Positions 36,085-46,758 of a stretch of DNA of 64,000 bases are shown in pieces; position 1 is the stretch's first letter; every line of letters begins with the position of its first letter. The notes under the pieces were generated by a model, which saw nothing but the letters and a program-made list of their open reading frames with translations, was not told where the DNA came from and searched no databases. Source of the DNA: Lepraria neglecta (Eukaryota; Ascomycota; Lecanoromycetes; Lecanorales; Stereocaulaceae); the NCBI GenBank assembly GCA_033220425.1, contig CM065653.1, positions 3,658,001 through 3,722,000 of the forward strand, in the 5' to 3' direction. Position numbers and translations under genes: made by a program.

Positions 36085-36616
36085 CTAAAATCCAGACGTT
36101 TCGCTAAGCACTAAGAGTGTTTCAGACCTGCTTTCAAAGTAACCAAACTTCAGCTTTTGCAGACCCCGCGAATGTAAAATAAATTCGAAACATTGGTACC
36201 TTGTCATGTGGGTGTCTTCATATACCAAGGCGCGCGCGGGGCAACTTTGGAATTGTCGTCGCATTGCTGGAGCCTCTGGCAACGTGTTCCGATATAACCT
36301 ACCACCGGCCTAACATTATGATACACTCTTCATGAATCCGTTGAGGTGTAACATGCTCAGAAAGATCAAGCCGATCTTTGCCTTTGCGAACATACAGTGG
36401 GTTGAATGAATTCTCGAAGCGACGAGTACCTGGAAAAAGGATTCCACTTGAATCCATAACGGACCTGTCAAAGCATTTCATGGCAATACACTCGCTAAAA
36501 CTTGCCAGAAGAAACACACAATTGCAGTCTCCAAATGAGATAATCAGAAGATGGGGAGTGGCCCAATCACGTGCATGCCAAGCTTTCAGATCCAAGCGGG
36601 AAAACGCCGAAAACAA
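36085..36616 (-). CDS. Hypothetical protein, probably partial, 2 exons
   Basis: Two minus-strand frames read like protein: 36616-36305 with AWHARDWATPHLLIISFGDC, FLLASFSECIA, LFPGTRRFENSFNPLYVRKG and VTPQRIHEECIIMLGRW; and 36282-36085 with ALVYEDTHMTRYQCFEFIL, HSRGLQKLKFGYFESR. A GT...AG intron between them can be imagined (near 36285-36310) but was not proven in phase. The mixture of Arg/Glu-Phe-rich strands and helices looks real rather than random. No family recognised, and the N-terminus may lie further upstream (towards 36700). It is divergent from the small plus-strand gene at 36831. Confidence 0.35.
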
Positions 36617-36830
36617 GATTCGGTCCAGATCTGTGGCTCTACGTCATCTGAACCATTGGAACCGTGATTAAACAACGGGTCACACGCGTCACTCTTCTAT
36701 GAACATTCAACATCATAACTTGGCCCATATCGCAACATCCTCTCAATCTAACCTTCGACGAGTATCTCACAAACTATCCTCTCATTATCTCTAAGAAATT
36801 TCCGGCGCAACTACCAGAACAATCGCAACT

Positions 36831-37297
36831 ATGACCGATTGGACGAAGAAGAAGTACAATGAATACTACACCTCATACATGCCATGGATCGAAGACAAGG
36901 TCCTTGGTTACTGGGGCGAGAACAAGACTAGTTATACTGTCAAAGGTATCTCATTACCCTCTCCTGTCTAGGCTACAGCCTCCTGTCTTCATCTCTGTGC
37001 GAAGCCTCGTACTGACATACCGTTGCAGACAAGATGTCCACAGACGTGACCGGCGACAAGAATGTCAACGCTATTCAAGGCGGCGTAGCTGAAGGTGTCG
37101 GCGGCACCCTCTCCAGCGGCGGCATTCTAGGTGGTGTGGGAGATATGTCAAGCAAGGAAGGTGTCAACCGTGCCGAGCGAGGCGACACTGGACCCATCGA
37201 TCCAAGCAAGCTCGATGCGCGGAAACAGCAGCAGCAGCAGAAAGGGTGGACGGAGACACTCAGTGGAGGGTATCTTGGTGGAAGCGGGAAGAAGTAG
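36831..37297 (+). CDS. Small Gly-rich conserved fungal protein, 2 exons
   Basis: Exons 36831-36945 and 37029-37297 join in phase to 127 residues. It begins MTDWTKKKYNEYYTSYMPWI and EDKVLGYWGENKTSYTVK, then DKMSTDVTGDKNVNAIQGGV, AEGVGGTLSSGGILGGVG, SSKEGVNRAERGD and a Lys/Gln-rich end. Similar small, hydrophilic, Gly-rich proteins occur in many ascomycetes, with the KVTGDKNV...GVAEGVGG pattern. They lack a known fold; the composition recalls stress-linked hydrophilins, which is inference. No signal peptide. The gene looks intact with a clear acceptor (GTTGCAG). Confidence 0.75.
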
Positions 37298-38247
37298 ACG
37301 CCTTGATAGAGGATAGCACGGAATTTGGAAGACGATAGGGAAATTGGCGTATTAGGCACGGTTCAGGGCACAATTTGCATTAGACTGATGAACATTGTGA
37401 GCAATTCTTCAGGGCACTATGCATTGGCAAATGTGGATACTTGATGAGTTCATGCTATCAGCTTTTTAGAAGCAATGACGAATAATACACCTCGCTATCT
37501 CGCGTCCATGTCGTATAGCGCTGTGAACGATGTTACCTGATCATATGACGCTTATGCTGCATTTACCACCTCTCTCCCCTACCTCGTGTACCTTCCTTCT
37601 ATGGCTTTTGAATATCGACGTCTCCGCCATCTCTTCTCGCCCATCTATGTCCTTTACTCGCAGTCGCAACTGCCTAGCCCATTCAAAATTGTCTAGATCT
37701 ATCTCCCTAGACTTCGTACGCCTCTCAGGGTCCATCATCGCGCGACGACGACGACGCACTAACCCTTTTCGGGGTTTCTGAATGTTGGCTGTTGGACGTC
37801 TTGTGCAAATAGGCCAGAATATGTTGGTCTGTGGGAGAGCTAGCTTCTTGGCGTTAAAGATTTTGGAGAACGAACAGATGAGAAGGTTTGTTTACGAATT
37901 TCCGGTTTGGGAATCTTTGAATTTCGTGCCAGGAAACTCTAATTTCTCGCTGGAGGGAGTCACCACAAACATTTTCTCGCTAACATCTGCACATATGATC
38001 AGAGTAATGGTATCATCTCAGCAAAATGCGAATTACTTGTACGATTCAAAAGGCCTGACTAATGTCATTCAATTCTTAATCCTTACAGGTAGGACACCAG
38101 GCACAGTCAAAATTACTAAACATAACAAAATTCTAAATTCTCAGCATGAGTAACTTTGACTTCTCTCCACTGTTAAGCCGCCAGAGCTGACAGTTAAAAG
38201 GTCTGCATAGTAGCGCGCACAGTAATCCAAATAGCCACCACAGTCCT
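37298..38247. other. Intergenic region, nothing recognised
   Basis: About 950 bp between convergent genes. A minus-strand frame at 37541-37759 is Arg-rich (MRRRRRAMMDPERR) but has no support. Confidence 0.35.
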
Positions 38248-39390
38248 TTACTGTTCCGGAAAGGTCCAATTCAGCAAGTATGTCGCGTAGGCTGCCTCCA
38301 CAAGAGCTTCTGCGCTCCCTTCATCCTCTGAAGGCCCTACTTCGAGCTTGTACTGTAGCTCTTTCGAGGCAGAGTCAAGCCAAACGAGATCGGAAGTCTC
38401 AACACCTGGGAGCGAGACCGCTAGTTTTGCCTTCCATGCCTCGTCGATTCCCGGCTGCTGCAGCAAGCCCTGGATCACGGTGGTGAAATTCCAGTCGGCG
38501 AGAGTCTTTCCTTGCTGGTAAAGTTATTCATGTCAGTAATTCCCTTTACAATTGCGCATCCGTTGGGGGGAGCATCTATTAGAGTTGACATACCTCGAAA
38601 TGCAGTTGAAGATGTTTCAGACGCTGCTGAAAGTCCGAGAACGTGGTAACGCAAAATCCACAAGACCATGCCTGCTTCTCGAGAGTATGCTTCCTTTGGC
38701 TTGCCAATGCTTCGGCTTGCGGCCTGTAATTGACTCCATGGATTTTGGCTAGGTGCTTGACCATATCGCATCTTCTCTTGCAAGAGTATAAGTGACCACT
38801 CGCCGACACGCATGCGTGAATGCTATGTTTCTCAAAATGTCGGTTATTCGGATTAGTAGCGTTACAGAACGTGCACTTGAATCCGAGGTTGGTCATCTCG
38901 CTGATCCCCCCAAGCATACACACATAAGTGGCTTCGTGCTGCTTCTCCTCCCTGCGCCAATCGTCACTGTTCTTGTAACATTTCGGCTTATTTTTTCCGC
39001 AGCCAGTGCACCAGTAGATGCCAGCCTTCTGGATATCTCCATCCGCATGGCCTGAAGCAACGTCAGCCACCTGGCTTGCTCACGACATGCAATGTTATAC
39101 TGACCACCAGCACGAGCTTCATGAATCCAATGGAGGACCAATACGTCTTCACAGTTTCCTAGTGTCAAGAAGGCGCCAACGATCTCCCGTGACAGAGTCC
39201 AATTTCTAGATTGCAATTGAAAGCCGCCCCTTTTTGCGAAAGCGAGCCAAGCGACAATCTCCTCATCACGGCGTTCTTGCAGGGCAACGATAGCTTTCAC
39301 CTGGTTAGGGTTAGGTGCGACATACTGCCAGTTCTCAATGCCAGTAGCGGGAAACATCAGATCCGAAATTGCGTTGTTAGCGTCAAGCAA
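38248..39390 (-). CDS. Zinc-finger paralogue 1 (AWL-module/CGFC-finger family), 3 exons
   Basis: Exons 39390-39105, 39051-38594 and 38514-38248 join in phase to 336 residues. The N-terminal module has two helical motifs: VALQERRDEEIVAWLAFAKR and LGNCEDVLVLHWIHEAR. The phase-1 intron follows. Then fingers: IYWCTGCGKNKPKCY with DDWRREEKQHEATYVCML; FKCTFCNATNPNNRHFEKHS; LYSCKRRCDMVKHLAKIHG; and WSCGFCVTTFSDFQQRLKHL ending in LHFE. The last exon holds NFTTVIQGLLQQPGIDEAW and LQYKLEVGPSEDEGSAEAL. It lacks the long disordered tail of two paralogues. The fingers are CxxC...H types; a nucleic-acid or protein-binding role is inferred. Nearest in type to the paralogue at 57798-59609. Function is not known to me. 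Confidence 0.8.
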
Positions 39391-40285
39391 GAAAGAGAAG
39401 TATTAGAGTCAGACTGTTGGTGAATGGGAAGTATGAATAGAATCGTTAAGCTAACTTCATGTCAAAGTTGAGGATTCGATCAATACACCTCAGACTGTGC
39501 GATAGATCACCGCCAATTGCAGCTCACTGGAACGGCCCTTTAAAGAGAATGTTCTCTGGCTGTCAGCCGCCGTTCATGCTGGCTGGCCGCGAATTTGACA
39601 CCGACCCAACTTCCCCGCCTTGATTGAGAAACCGCAAGCTCGTTACCATCTGGCTACTCCAATCATGCACCTGGCCAATCAAACAATCAAACATCGATTA
39701 TGTCATGTCCTAGCCAATACCTATCCATAGAGCCGAGAGTCAGGCATGGGATTAGAGCCGAGAGTCAGGCATCAGAATACCTCTGGGAGGATCAAGAGCT
39801 TTTTTATCAACGACAAAAAGTGAGGCAACCAATACGAAGAGTTACACGAGTGGGGCGAGGTGAGGCTCTGCGAGGCTTACAAGAAAGGAGTTCCAACCAG
39901 TGGCAGAAGAGAAAATGCGCACTAATGCCACGTTGGTGATGGATCAGGACAGAGCAAGCCACCCGGGTCGGAAAAATGTGATTGGTCGCCTCACATTTTC
40001 TTCAAACTTGATTGGCTCAGAGCAAAAGGAATGGAAGCTGTTTGGCCTTTGAAATAATCAAACATAGCTCACCCTGGATGTCAAGGAACCAGGAAATGCT
40101 TCTCGCAATGCTTGCGCAAGCCATTGAGCGACTCGCGTGCGATACTGAAGGTTTCCCTACCGGAAGGTTCAGCCTCAGATATTATAGAGAAAATCGCACC
40201 ATTTCTCTAATGCGAGGGTCAAAAACAATACCCGCAGGGCTGTTAGAGCTGCGGTAAGAGGATAGCATTCATGTTTGTTTACATG
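39391..40285. other. Intergenic region with a 20-bp tandem repeat
   Basis: About 900 bp upstream of zinc-finger paralogue 1. No gene supported; it holds the repeat at 39728-39772. Confidence 0.4.
39728..39772 (+). repeat. Direct repeat TAGAGCCGAGAGTCAGGCAT, two copies
   Basis: Copies at 39728-39747 and 39753-39772, identical, with a period of 25 bp. Lies upstream of the minus-strand zinc-finger gene (start 39390); role unknown. Confidence 0.75.
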
Positions 40286-41095
40286 TTACGCTGTTACGGC
40301 ACCAGCCTCTTCCAGCACCTTCTCAAGCTCTTCATCATTTCTCGCCTTGGCTAGATCCATAGGCGTCCTCCTTATCACATCCTTCAAACCCACATCCGCG
40401 CCCCTCTCAATCAAAAACTTCACAACATCCCGATGTCCTCCATTCACAGCCCTATGCAACGCACTACCCATATCCTCCCCATACCTCTCATCAGTCGGAT
40501 GCTCAATGCCAATCTCATCAATATCAGCCCCTTTCTCAAGCAAGAATTTCACCATCTTCAATTTTCCTTCTTCTGCTGCCATTACAATTGCGCCCGAGCC
40601 TCTCACATGCGCACCATTTTCCACTAATAGTGCGGCCATCTCGACGGAAGCTAATTCGGCGACTGCTGCAAGTATGGTTTTGTGCTCTTCATAAAGATTT
40701 TTGTTCGGATTCGCGCCGTGTGAGAGGCAGAGTTTGGCCCATTCGAAGTCGTCGTCTGTGGCGACGTTGGAGAGGATGTCGCCAAACCAGGGGATATACT
40801 GATCGACTTCGACAGCTTGAGACTCGAGGAAGTAGATGTATGTGTTCTTGGCGCGGCAGATGAGAACCTTCTGCATCACATTGTCTGTGACCGCTGCGCC
40901 CTTTTCGAGGCAGTATTTGACGACGTTGAGATTGTCTTTGCCGGCCGCGGTATACATCATCTCTGGGAAAGGAGGCTTGTATGACGGATTTGCGGCTCGT
41001 TGGCGAGATACGTGTTTGACGATGGTATCGAGGTCGCCATCTTCGCAGGCTTGGTGGAGCTCGTCACCTAGAGTCGCCTTGGTTTGGGCTTCCAT
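40286..41095 (-). CDS. Ankyrin-repeat protein
   Basis: A single-exon protein of 269 residues starting MEAQTKATLGDELHQACEDG. Ankyrin repeats are evident: LHQACEDGDLDTIVKHVSR; MMYTAAGKDNLNVVKYCLEK (G at GAAV); TILAAVAELASVEMAALLVE; AIVMAAEEGKLKMVKFLLEK (GADIDE); ALHRAVNGGHRDVVKFLIER (GADVGL) and a last half repeat, TPMDLAKARNDEELEKVLEE. About six repeats; no other domain, signal or membrane segment. It is probably a cytosolic protein-binding scaffold. Partners unknown. The gene looks intact and lies between two zinc-finger paralogues. Confidence 0.85.
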   Translation of the reverse strand: MEAQTKATLGDELHQACEDGDLDTIVKHVSRQRAANPSYKPPFPEMMYTAAGKDNLNVVKYCLEKGAAVTDNVMQKVLICRAKNTYIYFLESQAVEVDQYIPWFGDILSNVATDDDFEWAKLCLSHGANPNKNLYEEHKTILAAVAELASVEMAALLVENGAHVRGSGAIVMAAEEGKLKMVKFLLEKGADIDEIGIEHPTDERYGEDMGSALHRAVNGGHRDVVKFLIERGADVGLKDVIRRTPMDLAKARNDEELEKVLEEAGAVTA

Positions 41096-43002
41096 GGTTG
41101 CGATACGGTCTTGAGTGTTACTGTTTGGTCGTTGCCTATGAAGACTGCCACTGTCTTGGTAGACTGAATTTTATCGGTCAAATTCTGACCTCCAAATTCC
41201 TATCTTCAGGACAATCACTGGAGGGGAAAGTGATGACCCCGTGAAAAAGGAGCTGTATGCGTGGCTAAAGGCTCGACTGTCATCGAAACCAACACAAAGG
41301 CATGCCGTTCTGTTTAAAGAGACGAAATTTAGGATGGGTATCACGAGGATCATGGGTGTGGATATCGCTACAGATGAAACATAAAGTCTTCAGCTCGGCC
41401 GCAATCCTTCGAGTGCACAGGATTATTATTCGATTGCTTCCTGTCGTGGTGGGTAGGCAACCGATATCATTTGGAGACTGTTGTCATACAGCCTAATCTT
41501 GTTTCAATGCCAGGGCGGCTGTGCCTCAAATTCTTTAGCACGTGTTGGTGTCAAAAGCTGACCCGTTCCCTCGGGTCAACCAGTAATGATACGAAGATAT
41601 GCTACAATGGAGGGGCGGGAGAGTGATGTTTCAGGCAGGCAGCGTTGAGGCTGTGTCGTGGCATCCATATGAAGATGTTGGTGGCAATCCCAAAAGTGTG
41701 GTTGCAAGCGGGAGGTCTGATTTGCCAAGTCTTTTCTCGGAAAATTTACGGAATCCCACGCCAAGGTCTGCTGACGAACCAATCATCTAGAATTGCGCTC
41801 GGTTCGGCCCGACCGTTTCAAGCTTGAAAACAAGATTTCGGAGAGTTTTTCCCCTTTTTTCGTCACCGATATGGTATCAGAGATAGTGCGACTTACTCAA
41901 TGTCTAGATTCCCAAGCCCGAGCGTGCTCAGGGTATCTCAACGAGATCCAGTCAGTTTCAGTGATTATATGAGGTTTTCTTTTCGCAAAGGTGTTGGATT
42001 GTTCTTCTGTTGACGAAATATTTTCCTGGCAGGACGGCGGCAGCTGATGCAACCTTTGCCACAATTCTTCGACTCTAGAGCCTTTCTAGGACTAGGATGA
42101 CAAATCATAGACGTTATATGGTAGTTAGCACTCAGCTTTAGATGCAACTGTTTCGATTTGAGCCCCCACGTAAGATGAATCAATTCCTAGGGCTGAAGAC
42201 GTATTTAGTTGAATTGTACTTCGCCACACCTCTCCGAGAGGGCTGCACCACAGAAAAGACCATTCGCACAGCAGAAGAAGAGCACCCACATGATGCTCTG
42301 ATGTTTTAGCAACGATGTGAGGGGTCTAGGGGATGGATACTGCGCATCTATATGAAAGGGTAATGCAAACATCCCTATCCACACCTTCTTGAATTCACCA
42401 CCTGCCATCCAATAATGTTTTGTTCAGCTCCGTCTTGGCATGTATGAGAATTATTTTAGTGTGTCTCGAATATAGCATCTAATAGAGCTATGATGATTGA
42501 TTCTTCATTGGCCAAAAATAGTCCGCTGCTCGTTCTCTTCTATGTCATAGGTCGTACTTTTCAATATGCATGGAATCTATGCAGGCAGTGTTAGCTGTGC
42601 CGTTCCAGAGTTGGAGGACCTTGACCACTGGCATTCTTGAAATGCGTGCTTCCCTTGCTCTTTTCCAATAACCTGACATGTTTCACGAGGTGGGATGTAG
42701 CTCCGTCTTCATCTCCAACTTGCTCTCTGTCAGAACTAGATTATTTACGGAGGATGCCTACGGTTGGACCTATTCCTGCTTTGTCTCCCGTAAGTTGGCG
42801 GTGCGAGATTCCTCATCGGATGACCACTCAGTCTTCTATATAAAGAGATATGGACTTCGCGACTTCTGTAGAGCCAGAACAGCGATACTGAAGACTTCAT
42901 CCAGCTTCCATCTTTGCTAAGTTGAATCCTTCCTTGTGTAATTCTTCAACTTCAACTCTCAACTCCTCTCGACCCGACACGTCGTCAAACCTTCACCTTA
43001 GA
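41096..43002. other. Gene-poor stretch, nothing recognised
   Basis: About 1.9 kb without a supported gene. The last 150 bp (CT-rich, with CAATCCTTCC and CTCTCAACTCC) are likely the promoter and 5' UTR of the secreted protein at 43003. Confidence 0.4.
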
Positions 43003-44111
43003 ATGCCTTCCCATCAAATGCTTTCCAAAGCCATGATTTTCAATGTCATTCTTCTCTTCCTCGGAATCCTCCTCCAAGCCACTGCATCTCCACTAGCAGA
43101 AAACTCCCTGCAGACCCGAACCCTGGGAAAACGCTACGAAGGAACCCCATCCGGCAAGCTCGGCGACGGCGGCCCAGACACCAGCGACTACCAAAGCGAT
43201 TCCGACATCGCAGCCGCCTATGTCGCCCCCAACGGCGCCTTCGTCTTCTTCTCCGGCATCCAAGATTCCCAAGCCCCATACCAATTCTCTCAAACGCTAT
43301 CACCACCAGGATCAATCCTCCGCGGCGCGTTCACGAAGGGATTCGTAACGCGAGGGAAACCGCAACGATCGGTGCAATGGTTCCAGGATTTCTTGGACCG
43401 CACATCCGGGTATTTTGCTGACCAGGCTGTTGCGGCTGGTAATCCCGTTTATTTTGTGGGGAATTTCAATGGCGAGGTCAACGATTGCAGTATTTGGTCG
43501 AGGATTGAGTTGCCGACGCTGGTTGCTGGGGGCATCCAGATTACGCTTGTCGATTATACCAATTTCGCTAATCAGGCACCGTATCCCGTACCGGGCGGTG
43601 CTCTAGGTCGCCGTGATGCGGATAGCAGTTTGGTGAAACGCACTAATCAGTACTGTGCCGACTGGCAGGGTGATCAGGAAGATCCTGCTGATCCGGACTC
43701 GACTCCTGGTGTTGGTCTGGATTATTACCCCGGCAATTGCGGTGTTCACGTTGTCCAAGTAAATCAATACTACTCTCGTATTCATCCCTTGCTAACAAGA
43801 AATAGTATCAAAAGAACGAAGGTGCACCCGACTCAACGGGTGGAACATCCAATTACCGCTTCGACATCCTGATCAAAGACGACCAGGGTGAACTTGTTGG
43901 AGAACTGGACTACGCCGATGCGCCTGGCGGTCAAGGCGTTGGTGTTGACAGCGCTTTACCTGAAGTCCTTACCGTCACGGCACAGAACGTTGATAGCGAT
44001 CCGGTGCAGTTTACATATGCGGGGCAGTCGTGGGACAGCAATTCTGGGCAGTGCAGCGTTGGTGGGTATGATAGCGGCTCAAGACAAATGGACTGTGCAT
44101 TCACTTGCTAG
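43003..44111 (+). CDS. Secreted protein with a Kex2-type site, 2 exons
   Basis: Exons 43003-43758 and 43806-44111 join in phase to 353 residues. A start at 43003 (MPSHQMLSKAMIFNVILLFL) gives a signal peptide (ILLFLGILLQATASP), with a further in-frame Met upstream at 42922. A Kex2-like KR (TLGKRYEG) follows about 20 residues later, so a propeptide is likely. The mature protein has IAAAYVAPNGAFVFFSGIQD, TSGYFADQAVAAGNPVYFVG, VNDCSIWSRIELPTL and ITLVDYTNFANQ, then a second basic site (ALGRRDADSSLVKRTN) and a Cys-bearing end (GQCSVGGYDSG, DCAFTC). No family is recognised. Dibasic sites and secretion suggest processing in the Golgi; the role outside the cell is unknown. Confidence 0.75.
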
Positions 44112-44540
44112 AAGGCTGGCGCACCAAGAATGAGTTAGTATTCATATTTTGAGGACCATGTAAGTTGATTGGGGCTGGCTTTGCTGGCGTTTTGAAAGGC
44201 ATTAGCGTTTTTTGTGCTCTGAAGGTTCCATGTAAATGTTTTTTCAACGTGTTTAGTCATGATGGTCGTAGACGAACATGTCATCATTAGCAGCATGAAT
44301 TGATGCAGACCGCTCACTCACTCTCTTACATACTCTCCCAAACGCCTCTAAGAGCTTTCTAGATGCCGCAATGCTCATATTCAGTCTATGTCCCAAAGCG
44401 CCACATTAGCCAATATCAATCAGAACGCCGTCTAGTCCCATTCTTCATATCGTTAGCACGTCCAGCGTGCAGAGATGTCTTCCATAGCGGTGAAACTAGG
44501 AACTTTTTCTTTATCGTCGAGCTCATATATTATGTCATTG
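44112..44540. other. Intergenic region between convergent genes
   Basis: About 430 bp of 3' flanks; nothing recognised. Confidence 0.4.
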
Positions 44541-46758
44541 TCACTGGCCTTCAATCCGCCTTCTGCTTTGTACATGGTCATCGTCGTATCTATATTGGGA
44601 GTGCTGTCCAGTGTCTATGACAGAGCCAGGGTTACTTTCTTGTTCAAACTGGTAGTCTCTTGCCTTCAAACCCGAGAGCTTCCTCTTAGGCCTTACGACT
44701 AGGCGTGGCGATCTCTTGCGGACTGGAGCGTTGATAGTGATGATTGGAAGGGTATTGTCCATTGAAGGAGGTGAAGCGTCCATTGGGCCGGTACTGAGTA
44801 AACCATCGTTCTGGACTAGAGATTCGGGGCGGTATGCGTCGTGGTTGGAGGGGACCTCTGGAGGCATAGGGCTATGAGTGGGATTGAAATCGCCCTGGAG
44901 TTGGGTAACTTTGCCGAAGAGGGCCTGATTTGGTCCCCCGCCTTCATGGGTCTGTCTCTCCGAAGGAGTGAATGGAGTCCATGGCTCGGCTTGCGTGTTC
45001 CAAAAGTCCATCGTGTCGCCATTTTCGTTTGGTGGAAGCTCAACCTGGCCCATTAAATTTTCCTGATCGTAGTCCGCCCCTTCCTGTATATCGGCGTCAG
45101 GGAGGTCTTCCAAGGTTGCGCTCATCGTTTGGAATTGACCGTATTGAGAGCTGCATGGGTCTGATTTGAGGTTGGCAGCAACATTGCGGTATAAATCAAC
45201 AGGACTTTGATTGTTTGGAATGTAAAATTTTCCGGACGAGGAGTCTAGCTGGGACGCGGAGCGGGACTGAGGCGCTTGCATGGTGAAAGCTGTTTTTTGT
45301 GATACTGGAAGACTCTCCTCCATCTCCAGGTCTTCGTTGCTTGGTTGCACGGCGGTTCCCCTAGCAGTCCCCACTTGATGGCTCCGATAGTATGAGCTTT
45401 GCTTGAAGGCCAGTTCCGCAAGTGCTTGTGCTGAGCCCTGACCGATTTCAAGCTTCAGCTGCACGTATTCGCTCACGGTCGGATTCCAATGGGCGCTTAG
45501 ATCAGAGTCTGAGCGAACGTGATGTGTGGCCAAAAGCTCCTGCCACGAGTTGCTCACTCCAGGTTGAAGGAGCAAACCTAGTATGACCCTGTTGGTATCC
45601 CAGTCCCTTATATGCTGGTGTTGGCTCCAATGTTCCGTCTCAATGTGACTATTTTGTTCTTTGACCGTGAAGAAGATGGAGATACAAAAGCCGCACGAGA
45701 AGAATCTCCGCCTGTTCTTATGCGAATCTCGCCATACGTCGGCGAGTGTAGAGGCATTGGCTTCGGAAGCGTTGTGAACAGCTTTGAGGTGTCTAACCAT
45801 ATTGGCCTTCCTGGTATAGCTGTGTGCTTTCTCGTATCCCCCATGGCATTTGGAGACAGAGTGTGTATCGAGATGATTTTGATCGGGGTGAGGTAAATGG
45901 CAGAAGCAGCATTTCGGGCCGTTCTCCGTGGCGACGACCGGTCCATTCGGCATGCAAGGGTATATTGTCTCATGTTCCCTCATGTGTCTCTTCCATCCAT
46001 CACACGTCTTGATAACCTTGGGTTGTTCGCAAACGGTACACCAGTGTGCATGGCCACTAGACTTGGATGAAGAAGAGGAGACTTCCTCGATAGAGTTTTG
46101 TGAGTGAGGTGTGCCATTGCTTAGCGAGCTGGGCAGGGTACTTTGACTTATTCGACGGCCGTAGATAGAGGATGGAGGGAGGGAAGAGGTGGATGCTAAC
46201 TGAGAACTCCGAAATTTGTGCTGTGATGAGCGTGAACCGCGTGAAGATCTCGCAGCGAATGACGGCGAAGGGGTCAGTGAGGTCTGTGATCCCCATGCTC
46301 CCACTGCACGAGCCTGTAAGCCTAGTTTCAGCTACTATGAGGGGTCATCGACACCACTAACCAGCGCGATTGGCAAGTTTTAGCCAAGCCAGCACCTGGT
46401 CATCAGTACACCCTTTCAACACCGAGGCGGCATCCAGTTCCTGGGCGGAAAGTAATCCGGGACCACCATTGTGTTGATAGCCTGATCTAAGACACCGAAG
46501 GACCCTGAGCCATGCAAGTACCTCTGATGGATGGAACCTTATAAGGACTGACAGAGCGTGTTGCTGCAACGAAGTCGGCGGCACTGGATATATAACGGTA
46601 GGTGAATTTGTGCTTATCGAATCAAGGACGGGTTCATGTTTTGGTCCCGATAATGGAAAGGATTGGAGGGAGCTGGTGGGGCGGACCGAGAGTGTGGCTA
46701 ATGAAAAAGGATCGTCGCGTAACGAACGTGAGGACAAAGGGTCGGAGGCAGTTTCCAT
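44541..46758 (-). CDS. Zinc-finger paralogue 2 (AWL-module/CGFC-finger family), 2 exons
   Basis: Exons 46758-46362 and 46321-44541 join in phase to 725 residues with a short intron (about 40 bp, GTTAGT...ACTAG). The N-terminal part is Ser/Pro-rich; the AWL module follows: IRFHPSEVLAWLRVLRCLRS and LKGCTDDQVLAWLKLANRAG. Then AHWCTVCEQPKVIKTCDGW and KRHMREHETIYPCM, CCFCHLPHPDQNHLDTHS, HSYTRKANMVRHLKAVHN, FSCGFCISIFFTVKEQNSHI (ETEH), then NRVILGLLLQPGVSNSWQEL and KLEIGQGSAQALAELAF. A long disordered tail has TMDFWNTQAEPWTPFTPSER and a basic end (RKRSPRLVVRPKRK) fit for a nuclear localisation signal. The third finger has lost its CxRRC cysteines (YTRKAN). Function unknown; a nuclear role is inferred. 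Confidence 0.82.

Noticed and set aside
40275-40863. Plus-strand open frames opposite the ankyrin gene
   Set aside because: Antisense shadow; Ser/Pro-rich reading with no motif.
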